Source: CAIKZZ01 sp035604595
Lineage (GTDB): Bacteria > Pseudomonadota > Gammaproteobacteria > Steroidobacterales > Steroidobacteraceae
Length of the DNA stretch: 64,000 bases
Direction: 5' to 3'
Assembly: GCA_035604595.1 (NCBI GenBank)
Contig: DATNIE010000008.1
Coordinates: forward strand, 62,001 to 126,000
In this document: piece by piece, positions 17,388 to 25,812 of the stretch
Numbering within the stretch: the stretch's first letter is position 1
Layout of the letters: each line of letters begins with the position of its first letter
Position numbers and translations under genes: made by a program
The notes under the pieces: generated by a model
Databases searched by the model: none
What the model was told of the DNA's origin: nothing
The model's input: only the letters and a program-made list of their open reading frames with translations

Positions 17388-18308
17388 GTGGCACGACTCC
17401 CCCGAACCACGCTCGAGCAATGGGCCGTCCTCGCGGCGATCGTCGATGAAGGGGGCTTTGCGGCCGCGGCCGACGCCCTCGCCAAGAGTCAGTCGGCGGT
17501 CAGCTACGCAGTCCGCGAGTTGAAGGAGCAGCTGCCGGTGGCGGTGCTCGAGCAGCACGGCCGGCGCGCCGTGCTGACCGAGTCGGGCGCCACGCTCCTG
17601 CGCCGCGCCCGCGCGGTACTCGAGGACCTCAACAGCCTCGAGGCGCTCGCCGCGAACCTCGCCGCCGGCTGGGAGACCGAGATCCGGATTGCCGTTGACG
17701 GCATCTTTCCGCCCGTCCTTCTCTATGAGGCGCTGCGGGCATTCGCGCCGGTGGGCCGCACGACGCGCCTCGAGGTCGTCGAATCGGTCCTCTCGGGCAC
17801 GACCGAAGCACTGCTGCGGCGCGAGGTCGATCTCGCGATCGTCAGCCCCGTGCCGCCGGGCTTTCTCGGAACGCGACTGATGCCCGTCGAGTTCATTGCG
17901 GTCGCGCATCCCGATCATCCGCTGCACGCGCTCAGTCGGCCGCTCGGCACCGACGATCTCAAAAGCCACCGCCAGATCGTCGTCCGCGACAGCGGCTCGA
18001 AGCGGCGGATCGACGCGGGCTGGCTCGGCGCCGAGGAACGCTGGACCGTGTCGCACCTCAAGACCTCGATCGAGATGCTGAAGAACGGCCTCGGATTCGC
18101 GTGGGTCCCGCGCGAGCACATCTGGGCCGAGCTCGAGGCCGGGACGCTCAAGCCCCTGCCGCTCACCGAGGGCGGCACGCGCAGCGCGGAGCTGCACCTC
18201 GTCCAGACCGACCCCGACAGCGCCGGACCCGCAACGCGGGCGCTGGCGCGCATTCTCGCCGACACCTGCGCGACAGCCTGCGCCCGGTACCGCGCGCTGG
18301 CCGGTTAG
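17388..18308 (+). CDS. LysR family transcriptional regulator
   Basis: About 306 residues, read from GTG 17388. The N-terminal winged helix-turn-helix (TTLEQWAVLAAIVDEGGFAA then ALAKSQSAVSYAVRELKEQL, residues 7-52) is typical of LysR proteins, followed by the effector-binding domain with an LGTDDLKSHRQIVVRDSG segment. The SQSAVSYAVR recognition helix resembles the YafC/AaeR-like branch. The open frame runs far upstream into azoR, but that part is only a shadow. Placed head-to-head with azoR-pirin, it probably controls that operon in response to a quinone-like or electrophilic effector; the effector cannot be deduced. Confidence 0.9.
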   Translation: MARLPRTTLEQWAVLAAIVDEGGFAAAADALAKSQSAVSYAVRELKEQLPVAVLEQHGRRAVLTESGATLLRRARAVLEDLNSLEALAANLAAGWETEIRIAVDGIFPPVLLYEALRAFAPVGRTTRLEVVESVLSGTTEALLRREVDLAIVSPVPPGFLGTRLMPVEFIAVAHPDHPLHALSRPLGTDDLKSHRQIVVRDSGSKRRIDAGWLGAEERWTVSHLKTSIEMLKNGLGFAWVPREHIWAELEAGTLKPLPLTEGGTRSAELHLVQTDPDSAGPATRALARILADTCATACARYRALAG

Positions 18309-18380
18309 TGAGCTGGACCGGACGTGGGATATATTGCGGGTCCCGGCCTGATACGAAAAGCATTACAAGGAGAACTCGCA

Positions 18381-19337
18381 ATGAAATCCTGGCTAGCGCT
18401 GCGTCCGGCCCTGACCGGCTGCGCCTCGGTGGTGGTGCTGCTCGCGCCGGTGGTGTCGTTCGCCGCCCAGACCGCGCAGGAAGAGCGCGCCAAGAAGGAA
18501 GCGCAGATCCCGACCTGCACCAAGAAGTACGGCGCGCTCGCGGTGGTCGAGCCGGAGAAGCAGTGGTGGGTCCAGTACGGCCTCGGGTCGCCCGAGGCAC
18601 TCATCAAGGTGTTCGTCAGCAAGTCGGGCTGCTTCACGCTGGTCGACCGCGGCAAGGGCATGGCGGCGGCGAAGGCGGAGCGCGAGCTCGCCGCGAGCGG
18701 TGAGCTGCGCGGCCGTTCGAACGTCGGCAAGGGCCAGGTCAAGGCTGCCGACTACGTGCTGGTGCCGGACCTGATCTCACAGAACAAGGATGCCGGCGGC
18801 AACAAGATCGGCGGCATGCTCGGCGGGTTCCTGCCGGGCGTCGCGGGCGCCGTGCTCGGCGGCATCAGCATCAAGAAAAAGACCGCGGACGTGGTGCTGA
18901 CGGTCACCGACGTGCGCTCCTCGGAGCAGGTGGCACTGAGCGAGGGCCATTCGACCAAGACCGATCTCGGCTGGGGCGCCGGCGGCGGCCTGTTCGCCGG
19001 CGGCGCATTCGCGGCGGGCGGCGCAACCGGCTACGCCGACACCGAGATCGGCCAAGTCGTCACGCTCGCCTACCTGCAGGCCTACACCGATCTCATCCAG
19101 AAGTTCTCCGAACTCCCGGACAGCGCCAGCGCCGCCAACGCGCAGCAATCGGTCACGATGGCGAAGCCCGGCCGAATGTATGTGTCGGCCTCGCCCACCA
19201 GCAAGGTCGTGCGCACGCTCGACCCGGGCATGATGCTGTACCCGACCGGCGAGAAGCAGGACATGATGTGGGAAGTGGAGGACGAGCTCGGCAACAAGGG
19301 CTGGGTATCCTCGGTCCTGTTCCAGCTCGCCAAGTGA
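18381..19337 (+). CDS. CsgG/HfaB-like protein with C-terminal SH3 domain
   Basis: A 318-residue exported protein. AAGGAG precedes the ATG. The first 28 residues form a signal peptide ending near SFAAQ; an LTGC tetrad earlier is lipobox-like but is followed by a hydrophobic core, so type I cleavage seems more likely. Residues about 80-230 (GCFTLVDRG, AAAKAEREL, AADYVLVPDL, Gly-rich hairpin, TADVVLTVTDVRS) resemble the CsgG fold, which forms outer-membrane secretion pores or periplasmic assemblies. The last 60 residues (MYVSASPTSKVVRTLDPG, KGWVSSVLF) look like a bacterial SH3 domain. No curli genes are near. The nitrile hydratase genes start 61 bases downstream on the same strand. Confidence 0.78.
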   Translation: MKSWLALRPALTGCASVVVLLAPVVSFAAQTAQEERAKKEAQIPTCTKKYGALAVVEPEKQWWVQYGLGSPEALIKVFVSKSGCFTLVDRGKGMAAAKAERELAASGELRGRSNVGKGQVKAADYVLVPDLISQNKDAGGNKIGGMLGGFLPGVAGAVLGGISIKKKTADVVLTVTDVRSSEQVALSEGHSTKTDLGWGAGGGLFAGGAFAAGGATGYADTEIGQVVTLAYLQAYTDLIQKFSELPDSASAANAQQSVTMAKPGRMYVSASPTSKVVRTLDPGMMLYPTGEKQDMMWEVEDELGNKGWVSSVLFQLAK

Positions 19338-19398
19338 CCCGCGCCGCCTGAGCTGACCGGCGCCGGGGGCTATCGCCCGCAGAAACTCCGGGACCACA

Positions 19399-20010
19399 GT
19401 GGGTCACGACAGCGGCCACGGCCACGATGACGACGCCGCGCAGTACCTGCCGTCGGAACCGGCGCTGCGGGTCAAGGCGCTCGAATCGCTGCTCGTGGCG
19501 AAAGGGCTGGTGGATCCCGCGGCTCTCGATGCGCTGATCGATGCCTACGCGCACCGCATCGGACCGCGCAATGGCGCACGCGTGGTCGCCCGGGCGTGGA
19601 CCAACCCCGCCTACAAGGCCCGCCTGCTGCGTGATGCCACGAGCGCAATCCGCGAACTGGGTTTTGGCGGCCGCGCCGGCGAGCACATGCGCGTGGTCGA
19701 GAACACGCCGAGCATCCACAACCTCGTCGTGTGCACGCTCTGTTCCTGTTACCCGTGGCCGGTGCTCGGTCTGCCGCCGAACTGGTACAAGTCCGCGCCC
19801 TACCGCTCGCGCGCCGTGATCGACCCAAGAGGCGTGCTGCGCGAGTTCGGCCTCGAGCTCGAGCCTGGAGTCGAGGTGCGGGTCTGGGACTCGACCGCCG
19901 AGCTTCGCTACCTCGTGGTGCCGGAGCGCCCCGCGGGCACCGAGAGCCTTGCCGAGGCTGAGCTCGCAAAGCTCGTGACACGCGATGCGATGATTGGCGT
20001 TGCGCGATGA
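19399..20010 (+). CDS. Nitrile hydratase alpha subunit, cobalt type
   Basis: The alpha subunit of nitrile hydratase, which hydrates nitriles to amides, is 203 residues here. The metal-claw motif VCTLCSCYPWPVLGLPP is complete, with Cys112, Cys115, Ser116 and Cys117. Thr at the second position (CTLCSC) marks the non-corrinoid cobalt form; iron enzymes have Ser. The first 12 residues are His/Asp-rich (HDSGHGHDDD), which could bind metal. The start is GTG 19399. The beta gene overlaps its stop. No P14K/NHase activator gene, cobalt transporter or amidase is visible in the window, although maturation normally needs an activator. Thiocyanate hydrolase gamma is a relative, but the beta neighbour fits nitrile hydratase. 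Confidence 0.93.
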   Translation: MGHDSGHGHDDDAAQYLPSEPALRVKALESLLVAKGLVDPAALDALIDAYAHRIGPRNGARVVARAWTNPAYKARLLRDATSAIRELGFGGRAGEHMRVVENTPSIHNLVVCTLCSCYPWPVLGLPPNWYKSAPYRSRAVIDPRGVLREFGLELEPGVEVRVWDSTAELRYLVVPERPAGTESLAEAELAKLVTRDAMIGVAR

Positions 20011-20666
20011 ACGGCGTTCACGACATGGGCGGCATGGACGGGCTCGGCGCGATCGCCCGGGAGGAAAATGAGCCGGTGTTCCACACGCGCTGGGAGGCGC
20101 GAACGTTCGCGCTCGTGCTGGCGAGCGGCGCCTGGGGCCTGTGGAACATCGATGCCTCGCGCCATCAGCGCGAACTCATCCCCGGCCCGGACTACCTGCG
20201 GATGAGCTACTACGAGAAATGGCTGGCCGGACTCGTCGAACTGCTCGTCAAGTCCAAGCTCGTGACCCGCGCCGAGATCGTGAGCGACCGCCCGGAGCGT
20301 GGTACCGCGATCGCGAGGCCGGCACTGCTCGCCGGCCAGGTGGCAGCGCTGCTGGATCGTGGTACGCCGTTCACTCGCACCGTGGAGGTTCCGGCGCGCT
20401 TCGCGCTAGGCAGCCGCGTTCGGGCCAGGAACCTGCATCCGACCGGACACACGCGGTTGCCGCGGTACGCGCGTGGCCATACCGGCGTCGTGACCGCCGA
20501 TCACGGCGTGCACGTGTTCCCCGACAGCAATGCGCACTTTCTGGGCGAGCAGCCGCAGCGCTTGTACTGCGTGCGCTTCGCTGCCGCCGAGTTGTGGGGC
20601 GACTCGGCAGATCCCCGCGACAGCGTCTCTGCCGACCTGTGGGAAGGCTATCTCGACGGCGCCTGA
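20007..20666 (+). CDS. Nitrile hydratase beta subunit
   Basis: A 219-residue beta subunit. The N-terminal half (NGVHDMGGMDG, then FHTRWEARTFAL and MSYYEKWLAGL) is the helical arm that wraps the alpha subunit, and the C-terminal half is the SH3-like barrel (LPRYARGHTGVV, FPDSNAHFLGEQPQRLYCVRF, LWEGYL). Length matches family norms and both arginine-bearing parts needed to contact the claw are present. Its ATG overlaps the alpha stop in ATGA configuration, so translation is coupled and stoichiometric. It is followed at once by the convergent mnmE gene, so the operon ends here, with no activator gene behind it. Confidence 0.92.
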   Translation: MNGVHDMGGMDGLGAIAREENEPVFHTRWEARTFALVLASGAWGLWNIDASRHQRELIPGPDYLRMSYYEKWLAGLVELLVKSKLVTRAEIVSDRPERGTAIARPALLAGQVAALLDRGTPFTRTVEVPARFALGSRVRARNLHPTGHTRLPRYARGHTGVVTADHGVHVFPDSNAHFLGEQPQRLYCVRFAAAELWGDSADPRDSVSADLWEGYLDGA

Positions 20667-20716
20667 TGCGGGCGAAGGCACGGACCCAGAGGGAATCGCT
20701 CGGCGACTCAGCGAAG

Positions 20717-22075
20717 CTACTTGCCGATGCAGAAGCTCGCGAAGATCCGGCCGAGCAGGTCCTCGCTCGTGAACCGTCCGGTGATCTCGCCGAGCGATTC
20801 ATGCGCCAGTCTGAGCTCCTCGGCCACGAGCTCGGTCCCGGCGCCGCTGCCGAGCTCGGCAGCGGCCGCCGCGGCATGCGCGAAAGCGCGGCCGAGCGCA
20901 TCGAGGTGGCGGCGCCGCGCACTGAATACTCCCGCCTCAGTGGGCCGGTAGCCCGCAGCGTCCTTCAAGTGCGCGCGCAGCTCCGCGAGCCCCGCGCCGG
21001 TCAGCGCCGAAATGCTGAGCGCGCGGGCGGAACCAACGGTCGGCGGCGCCGTGCGGGGTGTGAGGTCGGACTTGTTGACGACGACGGTCGCCGGTACCTG
21101 CGGCGGCAGCGCCGCCAGGTCGCGGCTGAGGAGCGCGAGCGCGGCGGGATCCGCGCCGTCGACGACATACAGCACGCGGTCGGCGCGCGCGATCTCGCGC
21201 TGGGCGCGGCGGATCCCCTCGGCCTCGACGAGGTCCGGGCTGTCGCGCAGGCCCGCCGTGTCGAGGATCGTGATCGGCAGGCCGTCGATGTCGATCCGCT
21301 CGCGAAGCACGTCGCGGGTGGTACCAGGGACGGCCGTCACGATCGCCGCATCGTGGCCCGCGAGCACGTTCATCAGGCTCGACTTGCCGGCGTTCGGGCG
21401 CCCGGCGATCACGAGCACATAGCCGTCGTGCAAGAGTCGCCCCTGCTCTGCGGTCGCGGCGAGCACCCTGAAGTCCTCGAGCAGGCGCGCGAGCCGCACG
21501 CCCACCGCACCGTCGGCGAGCAGCTCAAGATCCTCGTCGGCGAAGTCGATCGAGGCTTCGACGTGGGTCCTCAGTTCCACGAGCTCGGTCGCGAGGCGCT
21601 CGATGCGCACCGAGAACTCGCCGGCGAGCGAGCGCAGCGCCGCACGCGCGGCCGCCGCCGAGCCCGCCTCGATCAGGTCGGCGACCGCCTCGGCCTGCGC
21701 GAGGTCGAGCTTGTCGTTGAGGAAGGCGCGCTCCGAGAACTCGCCCGGCCGCGCGATGCGCGCGCCGAGCGTGAGGCAGCGCGCGACCAGCAGGTCCATC
21801 ACGACCGGCCCGCCGTGCCCGTGCAGTTCGAGAACGTCCTCGCCGGTGAACGAGCGCGGCGCCGCGAAAAAGAGCGCGAGACCCTGGTCGATCGGGGCGC
21901 CGTCCAGTCCGCGGAAGCCTCGCACGACGGCGCGTTCCGGCTCCGGCAGGTCGCCGAGCACCGCCGCCGCGAGCGCCCGGGTCCCGGGCCCGGACACCCG
22001 CACGATCCCGATGCCGCCGCGCCCGGGTGGCGTCGCCATCGCGACGATCGTCTCGCTCGGCTCCCGGCTACGCAT
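20717..22075 (-). CDS. mnmE: tRNA uridine-5-carboxymethylaminomethyl modification GTPase MnmE
   Basis: MnmE is the GTPase partner of MnmG in tRNA wobble-uridine modification. The 452-residue frame starts at ATG 22075 and shows the folate-binding N-terminal domain (ATPPGRGGIGIVRVSG, ELHGHGG, RPGEFSERAFLNDKLDLAQAEA), the G domain (GRPNAGKSS, PGTTRD, DTAGLRD, NKSD) and the invariant C-terminal FCIGK with the catalytic cysteine. It overlaps the nei stop by 8 bases, so the two are coupled. In many gammaproteobacteria mnmE directly follows yidC; here nei and a methyltransferase intervene. Confidence 0.97.
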   Translation of the reverse strand: MRSREPSETIVAMATPPGRGGIGIVRVSGPGTRALAAAVLGDLPEPERAVVRGFRGLDGAPIDQGLALFFAAPRSFTGEDVLELHGHGGPVVMDLLVARCLTLGARIARPGEFSERAFLNDKLDLAQAEAVADLIEAGSAAAARAALRSLAGEFSVRIERLATELVELRTHVEASIDFADEDLELLADGAVGVRLARLLEDFRVLAATAEQGRLLHDGYVLVIAGRPNAGKSSLMNVLAGHDAAIVTAVPGTTRDVLRERIDIDGLPITILDTAGLRDSPDLVEAEGIRRAQREIARADRVLYVVDGADPAALALLSRDLAALPPQVPATVVVNKSDLTPRTAPPTVGSARALSISALTGAGLAELRAHLKDAAGYRPTEAGVFSARRRHLDALGRAFAHAAAAAAELGSGAGTELVAEELRLAHESLGEITGRFTSEDLLGRIFASFCIGK

Positions 22076-22895
22076 GTCGGCCCTGGCAGCGGGGGCAGGC
22101 ATACAGGTTCCGGCCCGCAGCCTGCTCGCGCATGATCGTCGTGCCGCACTCCCAGCAGGGCTCGCCCTCGCGGTCGAAGACCTGGTGCCGGTATCGGGCG
22201 AATGGCAGTCCCGAGCGCTTCAGATGCGCCGCGCGCTCGGGGTCATTGGTGATGCCATGGGTCCGGTAGGAACGCCGCGTCAGCTTGAGCGCCGCGGACG
22301 CCAGCCGGTCGCGCTCGTTGGGCGACAGCGCCCCGAGTCGCCTCTCAGGCGCCAACCGCGCGGCGAACAGGATTTCGCTGCGCAGGTAGTTGCCGATCCC
22401 GGCCAGAAAGCCCTGGTCGAGGAGCAGCGCGGCGAGCGAGCGGCGCCCGAATCGCGCCGCGTCGAGCACCGCGCGTACGTCGGCGAGGCGGGTATGGGAG
22501 TTGAGCGGCTCGACCCCGAGCCGCGCGAGGTAGCGATGCTCGCCGAGCCGGGCACGCGGCAGCACCGCGATGTCGGACGCACTGTAGAGCAAGGCCCACT
22601 TGGTGCGTGTATGGATTGCGAGCCTAAGCTCGCGGCCGGTCGCCGGGAGTCGGCCGGGCGCCACCACGTACCAGCGCCCGTAGAGTTGGTTATGGGTATA
22701 GATGCTGTCACCGCCGGTAAAGTGCACCAGCAGTGCCTTGCCACGTGCCTCGACCGCCTGCACCCGCCTTCCGCTCAGCCGCGGCCCGTGCGGCCCGAGC
22801 CGCGGCAGCGTGAATAGCACGCGGATCGCGGTCCGCCCGGCGACAGCGGCCGCGACCTGCTCGGCGGCACGACGAATCTCTGGCCCTTCCGGCAC
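22068..22895 (-). CDS. nei: Endonuclease VIII-like DNA glycosylase (Nei)
   Basis: A 275-residue Fpg/Nei family DNA glycosylase/AP lyase that removes oxidised pyrimidines. The start is GTG 22895, placing Pro2-Glu3 of PEGPEIRRAA as the catalytic N-terminus; the upstream open frame must be discarded because the free Pro amine is essential. THNQLYGRW and the PEGPEIRRAA form favour Nei over Fpg (MutM). The helix-two-turn-helix FLAGIGNYLRSEILF is intact, and the C-terminal zinc finger has CWEC and CPRC pairs. It is the upstream partner of mnmE (8-base overlap) and divergent from the methyltransferase gene with a 74-base gap. Confidence 0.92.
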   Translation of the reverse strand: MPEGPEIRRAAEQVAAAVAGRTAIRVLFTLPRLGPHGPRLSGRRVQAVEARGKALLVHFTGGDSIYTHNQLYGRWYVVAPGRLPATGRELRLAIHTRTKWALLYSASDIAVLPRARLGEHRYLARLGVEPLNSHTRLADVRAVLDAARFGRRSLAALLLDQGFLAGIGNYLRSEILFAARLAPERRLGALSPNERDRLASAALKLTRRSYRTHGITNDPERAAHLKRSGLPFARYRHQVFDREGEPCWECGTTIMREQAAGRNLYACPRCQGRHA

Positions 22896-22969
22896 GGCGG
22901 TTCGCGGCTCCCGGCGACTCGGCAGGCCCCGATGGCCCGCGCCCCGGGGGCGACGATACACTTGCCCGG

Positions 22970-23752
22970 ATGCTCGGTGTTCAAGGCTTCCCCGCCCTCA
23001 CCCCTGACCCGCGGCGCTATCCCGCGCCGGTCTCGGCCCGGCGTGCGCTCGCCGTGATCGAGCTGTTGCGCGTGCCGCGAGCTGGCTGCGTACTCGATCT
23101 CGCCGCAGGGAGCGGCGGCCTGCTGCTCGATGCAGTGGCGCTCCATGACTGCCGGGACCTCGGACTCGTCGCCAGCGAATCGCTCGCGGTGGCGGCCCGC
23201 GCGGCCGCGTCCGGCGAGGGCCTCGCCGCGCGCGTCGACTTCACGGTTGGACCGGGGGCGGAGTTTGTGCCGGCCCGGCGCTTCGATGCGATCCTGTGCG
23301 TCGGGCCGGCGGTTCCTCCGTTCGGCTCGCTCGAGGCCACCGCCGCCCGCTGCCTCGAGTGGCTGCGGGTCGGTGGAGTACTCGTGCTCGGCGAGCCTTT
23401 CTTCCGGCGCGCGCCAGCGCCCAGCTACCGCGTGCTGCTCGGCGAGGCCGGTATGAGACTTCGGATGACCGGCGCCAGCGCCAGCTCGGTCGTCGGCGCG
23501 GGTTTCGAGCTCTTAGTGGCGGCGGTGTGCAGCGAGTCGGAGTGGGACGCTCACGAGAGCGCGGCCTACCGCGCGACGCTCAATTATGCCGCGAGCCGTC
23601 ACGATGAGTTCGAGGCGAAGGCTCTGCGGGCGCGCGCTGACGCGTGGTACCAGGCCTACTGGCGCTACGGGCGCGATACGCTCGGCTTTGCGTTCCACGC
23701 GTTTCGCAAGCCGCGCGCGCTCGCGCCGGTTGCAGGCCTCGCCTACCGCTGA
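22970..23752 (+). CDS. Class I SAM-dependent methyltransferase-like protein
   Basis: A 260-residue protein with a Rossmann methyltransferase core: motif I VLDLAAGSGGLLLDAV (about residues 40-55), an acidic/Glu position after the second strand (VASES), and motif IV DAILCVGPAVPPFGS. The C-terminal third is helical and rich in aromatic residues (WYQAYWRYGRDTLGFAFHAF). This resembles the UbiE/Methyltransf_25-type proteins of unknown substrate. It is transcribed against its neighbours, between nei (divergent) and yidC (convergent, 10 bases apart), breaking the usual yidC-mnmE order. Substrate unknown. Confidence 0.75.
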   Translation: MLGVQGFPALTPDPRRYPAPVSARRALAVIELLRVPRAGCVLDLAAGSGGLLLDAVALHDCRDLGLVASESLAVAARAAASGEGLAARVDFTVGPGAEFVPARRFDAILCVGPAVPPFGSLEATAARCLEWLRVGGVLVLGEPFFRRAPAPSYRVLLGEAGMRLRMTGASASSVVGAGFELLVAAVCSESEWDAHESAAYRATLNYAASRHDEFEAKALRARADAWYQAYWRYGRDTLGFAFHAFRKPRALAPVAGLAYR

Positions 23753-23762
23753 CCAGCCGCGG

Positions 23763-25502
23763 TCATCCGCGACTCTTCTTCTCGCTGGCCTCGACAAGCT
23801 GGTTGATGCGCCATTGCTGCGCGATCGAGAGGGCAGTGTTCGTGATCCAGTAGAGCACGAGGCCCGCCGGGAAGAACGCCATCATCGCGGTCATCACCAG
23901 CGGCATGAACGCAAACACCTTGGCCTGGACCGGATCCGGCGGTGCGGGGTTCAGCTTGAACTGGCCGTACATCGCCGCGCCCATGATCGCCGGAAGGATG
24001 AAGTAGGGGTCGCGGGTCGACAGGTCCTGCACCCATAGCACGAACGGCGCCTGGCGCATCTCGACGCTCTCGAGCAGCACCCAGTAGAACGAGATGAATA
24101 CCGGTATCTGCACGATGATCGGCAGGCACCCGGCCAGCGGATTGACCTTCTCGCGCTTGTACAACTCCATCATCTGCTTGCCGAGCTGCTCGCGGTCGTC
24201 CTTGTAGCGCTCCTGGATGGCCTTCATCCGCGGCGCGAGCTGTCGCATCTTGGCCATCGACCGGCCGCTGGTCTGCGCAAGCGGGTAGAAGCACAGCTTG
24301 ATCAGGAAGGTCACAAGGATGATCGTCAGGCCCCAGTTGCCGACGACCTTGTGGACCTGCGCGAGCAGCCAGAAGAGCGGCTGCGCAATGATCGTCAGGC
24401 GCCCGTAGTCGGCGGTGAGCTCGAGCTTAGGTCCCGTCGCGGCCAGCTGGTCCTGGAGTTTCGGGCCGGCGAACAGCGTTTCCCTGACGTCGGCGCTGCC
24501 GCCCGGAGGCACGTCGATCACCGGGCCAACGACCCGCAGCAGGAAATCGCGGTCCTTGACCGTGAGTGCGTATTCCTCCGGCTGGGTCGGGTCGGGCACG
24601 ATCGCCGCGACGAAATGGTGCTGCATGGCGGCCGCCCAGCCGCCCGCGATCGCAGTCTTCGGCAGCCGGTCCGGGTCGGGCTTCTCGGCATCGAGCTTCT
24701 GGTATTTCTTGCCGTCGTAGATCGCCGGCCCGTTGAACGCGTACGTGTCCGGATTCCACATCGAGCGGTCGGTGTGCTGGAAGTGGCGCAGCAGCTGTGC
24801 GTAGGAGCGCGCCCGCCACGGTGAGCGCCCGCTGTTCTCGACGTGCTGCCCGAGTCCGATCGCATAGCTGCCGCGTTTGAGGCGCAGCGTACGGGTCACG
24901 GTGAGCCCGGCTCCGTTCGTCCAGGTCAAAGGCACGACGAGCTCCTCGTCGTTGTCGTTGAGCACATAGCTCGATGCGCTCGCGCTAAAGAGCGCCTTGT
25001 GGTTCGGCTCCGGACCCGTCCCGCCCGCCGTCAGTCCCCACTGGAACAGCGACAAGGGTTCGGTCGCATCGGCATTGAACAGGCGCATCAGGTCGGTGGG
25101 CGAATCCTTTTTCTTCGGGTACTTGAGCAGCGTTTCCCCGCGGATCTCGGCGCCCTGCAGCGCAATCTCAAGATCGAGCACGTCGGTGCGCACGCGTATG
25201 GTGGGGCCGGCCTGCGGAGCTGTCGCGGCGAACGCGGTGTCGGCGGCGGGCGCCGCAACCGGGCTGCCCGGCTGAGCCGGCGGGGCTGCTGCGGTCGCCG
25301 GGGGTGGCGCGACGCCCGGGAGCGCGTCTGACAGCGACGTCGCCGGCGGCGCCGGCACGGCCGATCCCGTCACCGCCGGTGCGCCCGTCGCGGCCGCCGG
25401 TGCGGGTGGCACCGGCGGGTTGTAGTCGTGCTGCCACGTCTCGAAGTTCAGGAACAGGATCGCGGCGAGCGCGAACCACAGGATCAGACGCTGGTTATCC
25501 AT
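23763..25502 (-). CDS. yidC: Membrane protein insertase YidC
   Basis: YidC inserts and folds inner-membrane proteins, alone or with SecYEG. The ATG at 25502 opens NQRLILWFALAAILFLNFETW, the first membrane helix. A long Pro/Ala-rich linker (about residues 28-90) precedes the periplasmic beta-supersandwich domain, and the C-terminal part contains the conserved core (NWGLTIILVTFLIKLCFYPL, KMRQLAPRMKAIQERY, NPLAGCLPIIVQIPVFISFY, helix ending LYWITNTALSIAQQ). At 579 residues it is slightly longer than E. coli YidC because of the linker. Its start overlaps the yidD stop by 8 bases. The order rpmH-rnpA-yidD-yidC is the classic one. Confidence 0.98.
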   Translation of the reverse strand: MDNQRLILWFALAAILFLNFETWQHDYNPPVPPAPAAATGAPAVTGSAVPAPPATSLSDALPGVAPPPATAAAPPAQPGSPVAAPAADTAFAATAPQAGPTIRVRTDVLDLEIALQGAEIRGETLLKYPKKKDSPTDLMRLFNADATEPLSLFQWGLTAGGTGPEPNHKALFSASASSYVLNDNDEELVVPLTWTNGAGLTVTRTLRLKRGSYAIGLGQHVENSGRSPWRARSYAQLLRHFQHTDRSMWNPDTYAFNGPAIYDGKKYQKLDAEKPDPDRLPKTAIAGGWAAAMQHHFVAAIVPDPTQPEEYALTVKDRDFLLRVVGPVIDVPPGGSADVRETLFAGPKLQDQLAATGPKLELTADYGRLTIIAQPLFWLLAQVHKVVGNWGLTIILVTFLIKLCFYPLAQTSGRSMAKMRQLAPRMKAIQERYKDDREQLGKQMMELYKREKVNPLAGCLPIIVQIPVFISFYWVLLESVEMRQAPFVLWVQDLSTRDPYFILPAIMGAAMYGQFKLNPAPPDPVQAKVFAFMPLVMTAMMAFFPAGLVLYWITNTALSIAQQWRINQLVEASEKKSRG

Positions 25503-25812
25503 GACGCGGGCTCTTGCAGTGGGAGTGGCCGCCGCGACTGGCACGTTCGGGGACCGGATCGTAGCCGCCGGGATGCAACGGATGGCACCGGCCGATGCGC
25601 TTGAGTGCGAGCCATGCGCCGCGCACCGCGCCGTGGCGATCGACGGCCTCGAGTGCATACGCCGAGCAGCTCGGATAGAAGCGGCAGCTCGGTCCGAGCA
25701 GCGGACTCAACGTCCAGCGGTAGGCGAGGATCACCGCGCGCGCGATCAGCGCGAGCCGCGAGGACGCGCGCGGCGTCGGGTCGTCGGGGGTACGGAAGTC
25801 GACACCGATCAT
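25495..25812 (-). CDS. yidD: Membrane protein insertion efficiency factor YidD
   Basis: A 105-residue small protein with the full YidD signature: YRWTLSPLLGPSCRFYPSCS followed by AYALEAVDRHGAVRG and RCHPLHPGGYDPVP, including three conserved cysteines. YidD is peripheral to the inner membrane and helps YidC-mediated insertion. The ATG overlaps the rnpA stop (ATGA) and its own stop overlaps the yidC start, so rnpA, yidD and yidC are translationally coupled. A 25-residue tail after the PVP motif is rich in basic residues, as often seen. Confidence 0.97.
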   Translation of the reverse strand: MIGVDFRTPDDPTPRASSRLALIARAVILAYRWTLSPLLGPSCRFYPSCSAYALEAVDRHGAVRGAWLALKRIGRCHPLHPGGYDPVPERASRGGHSHCKSPRHG

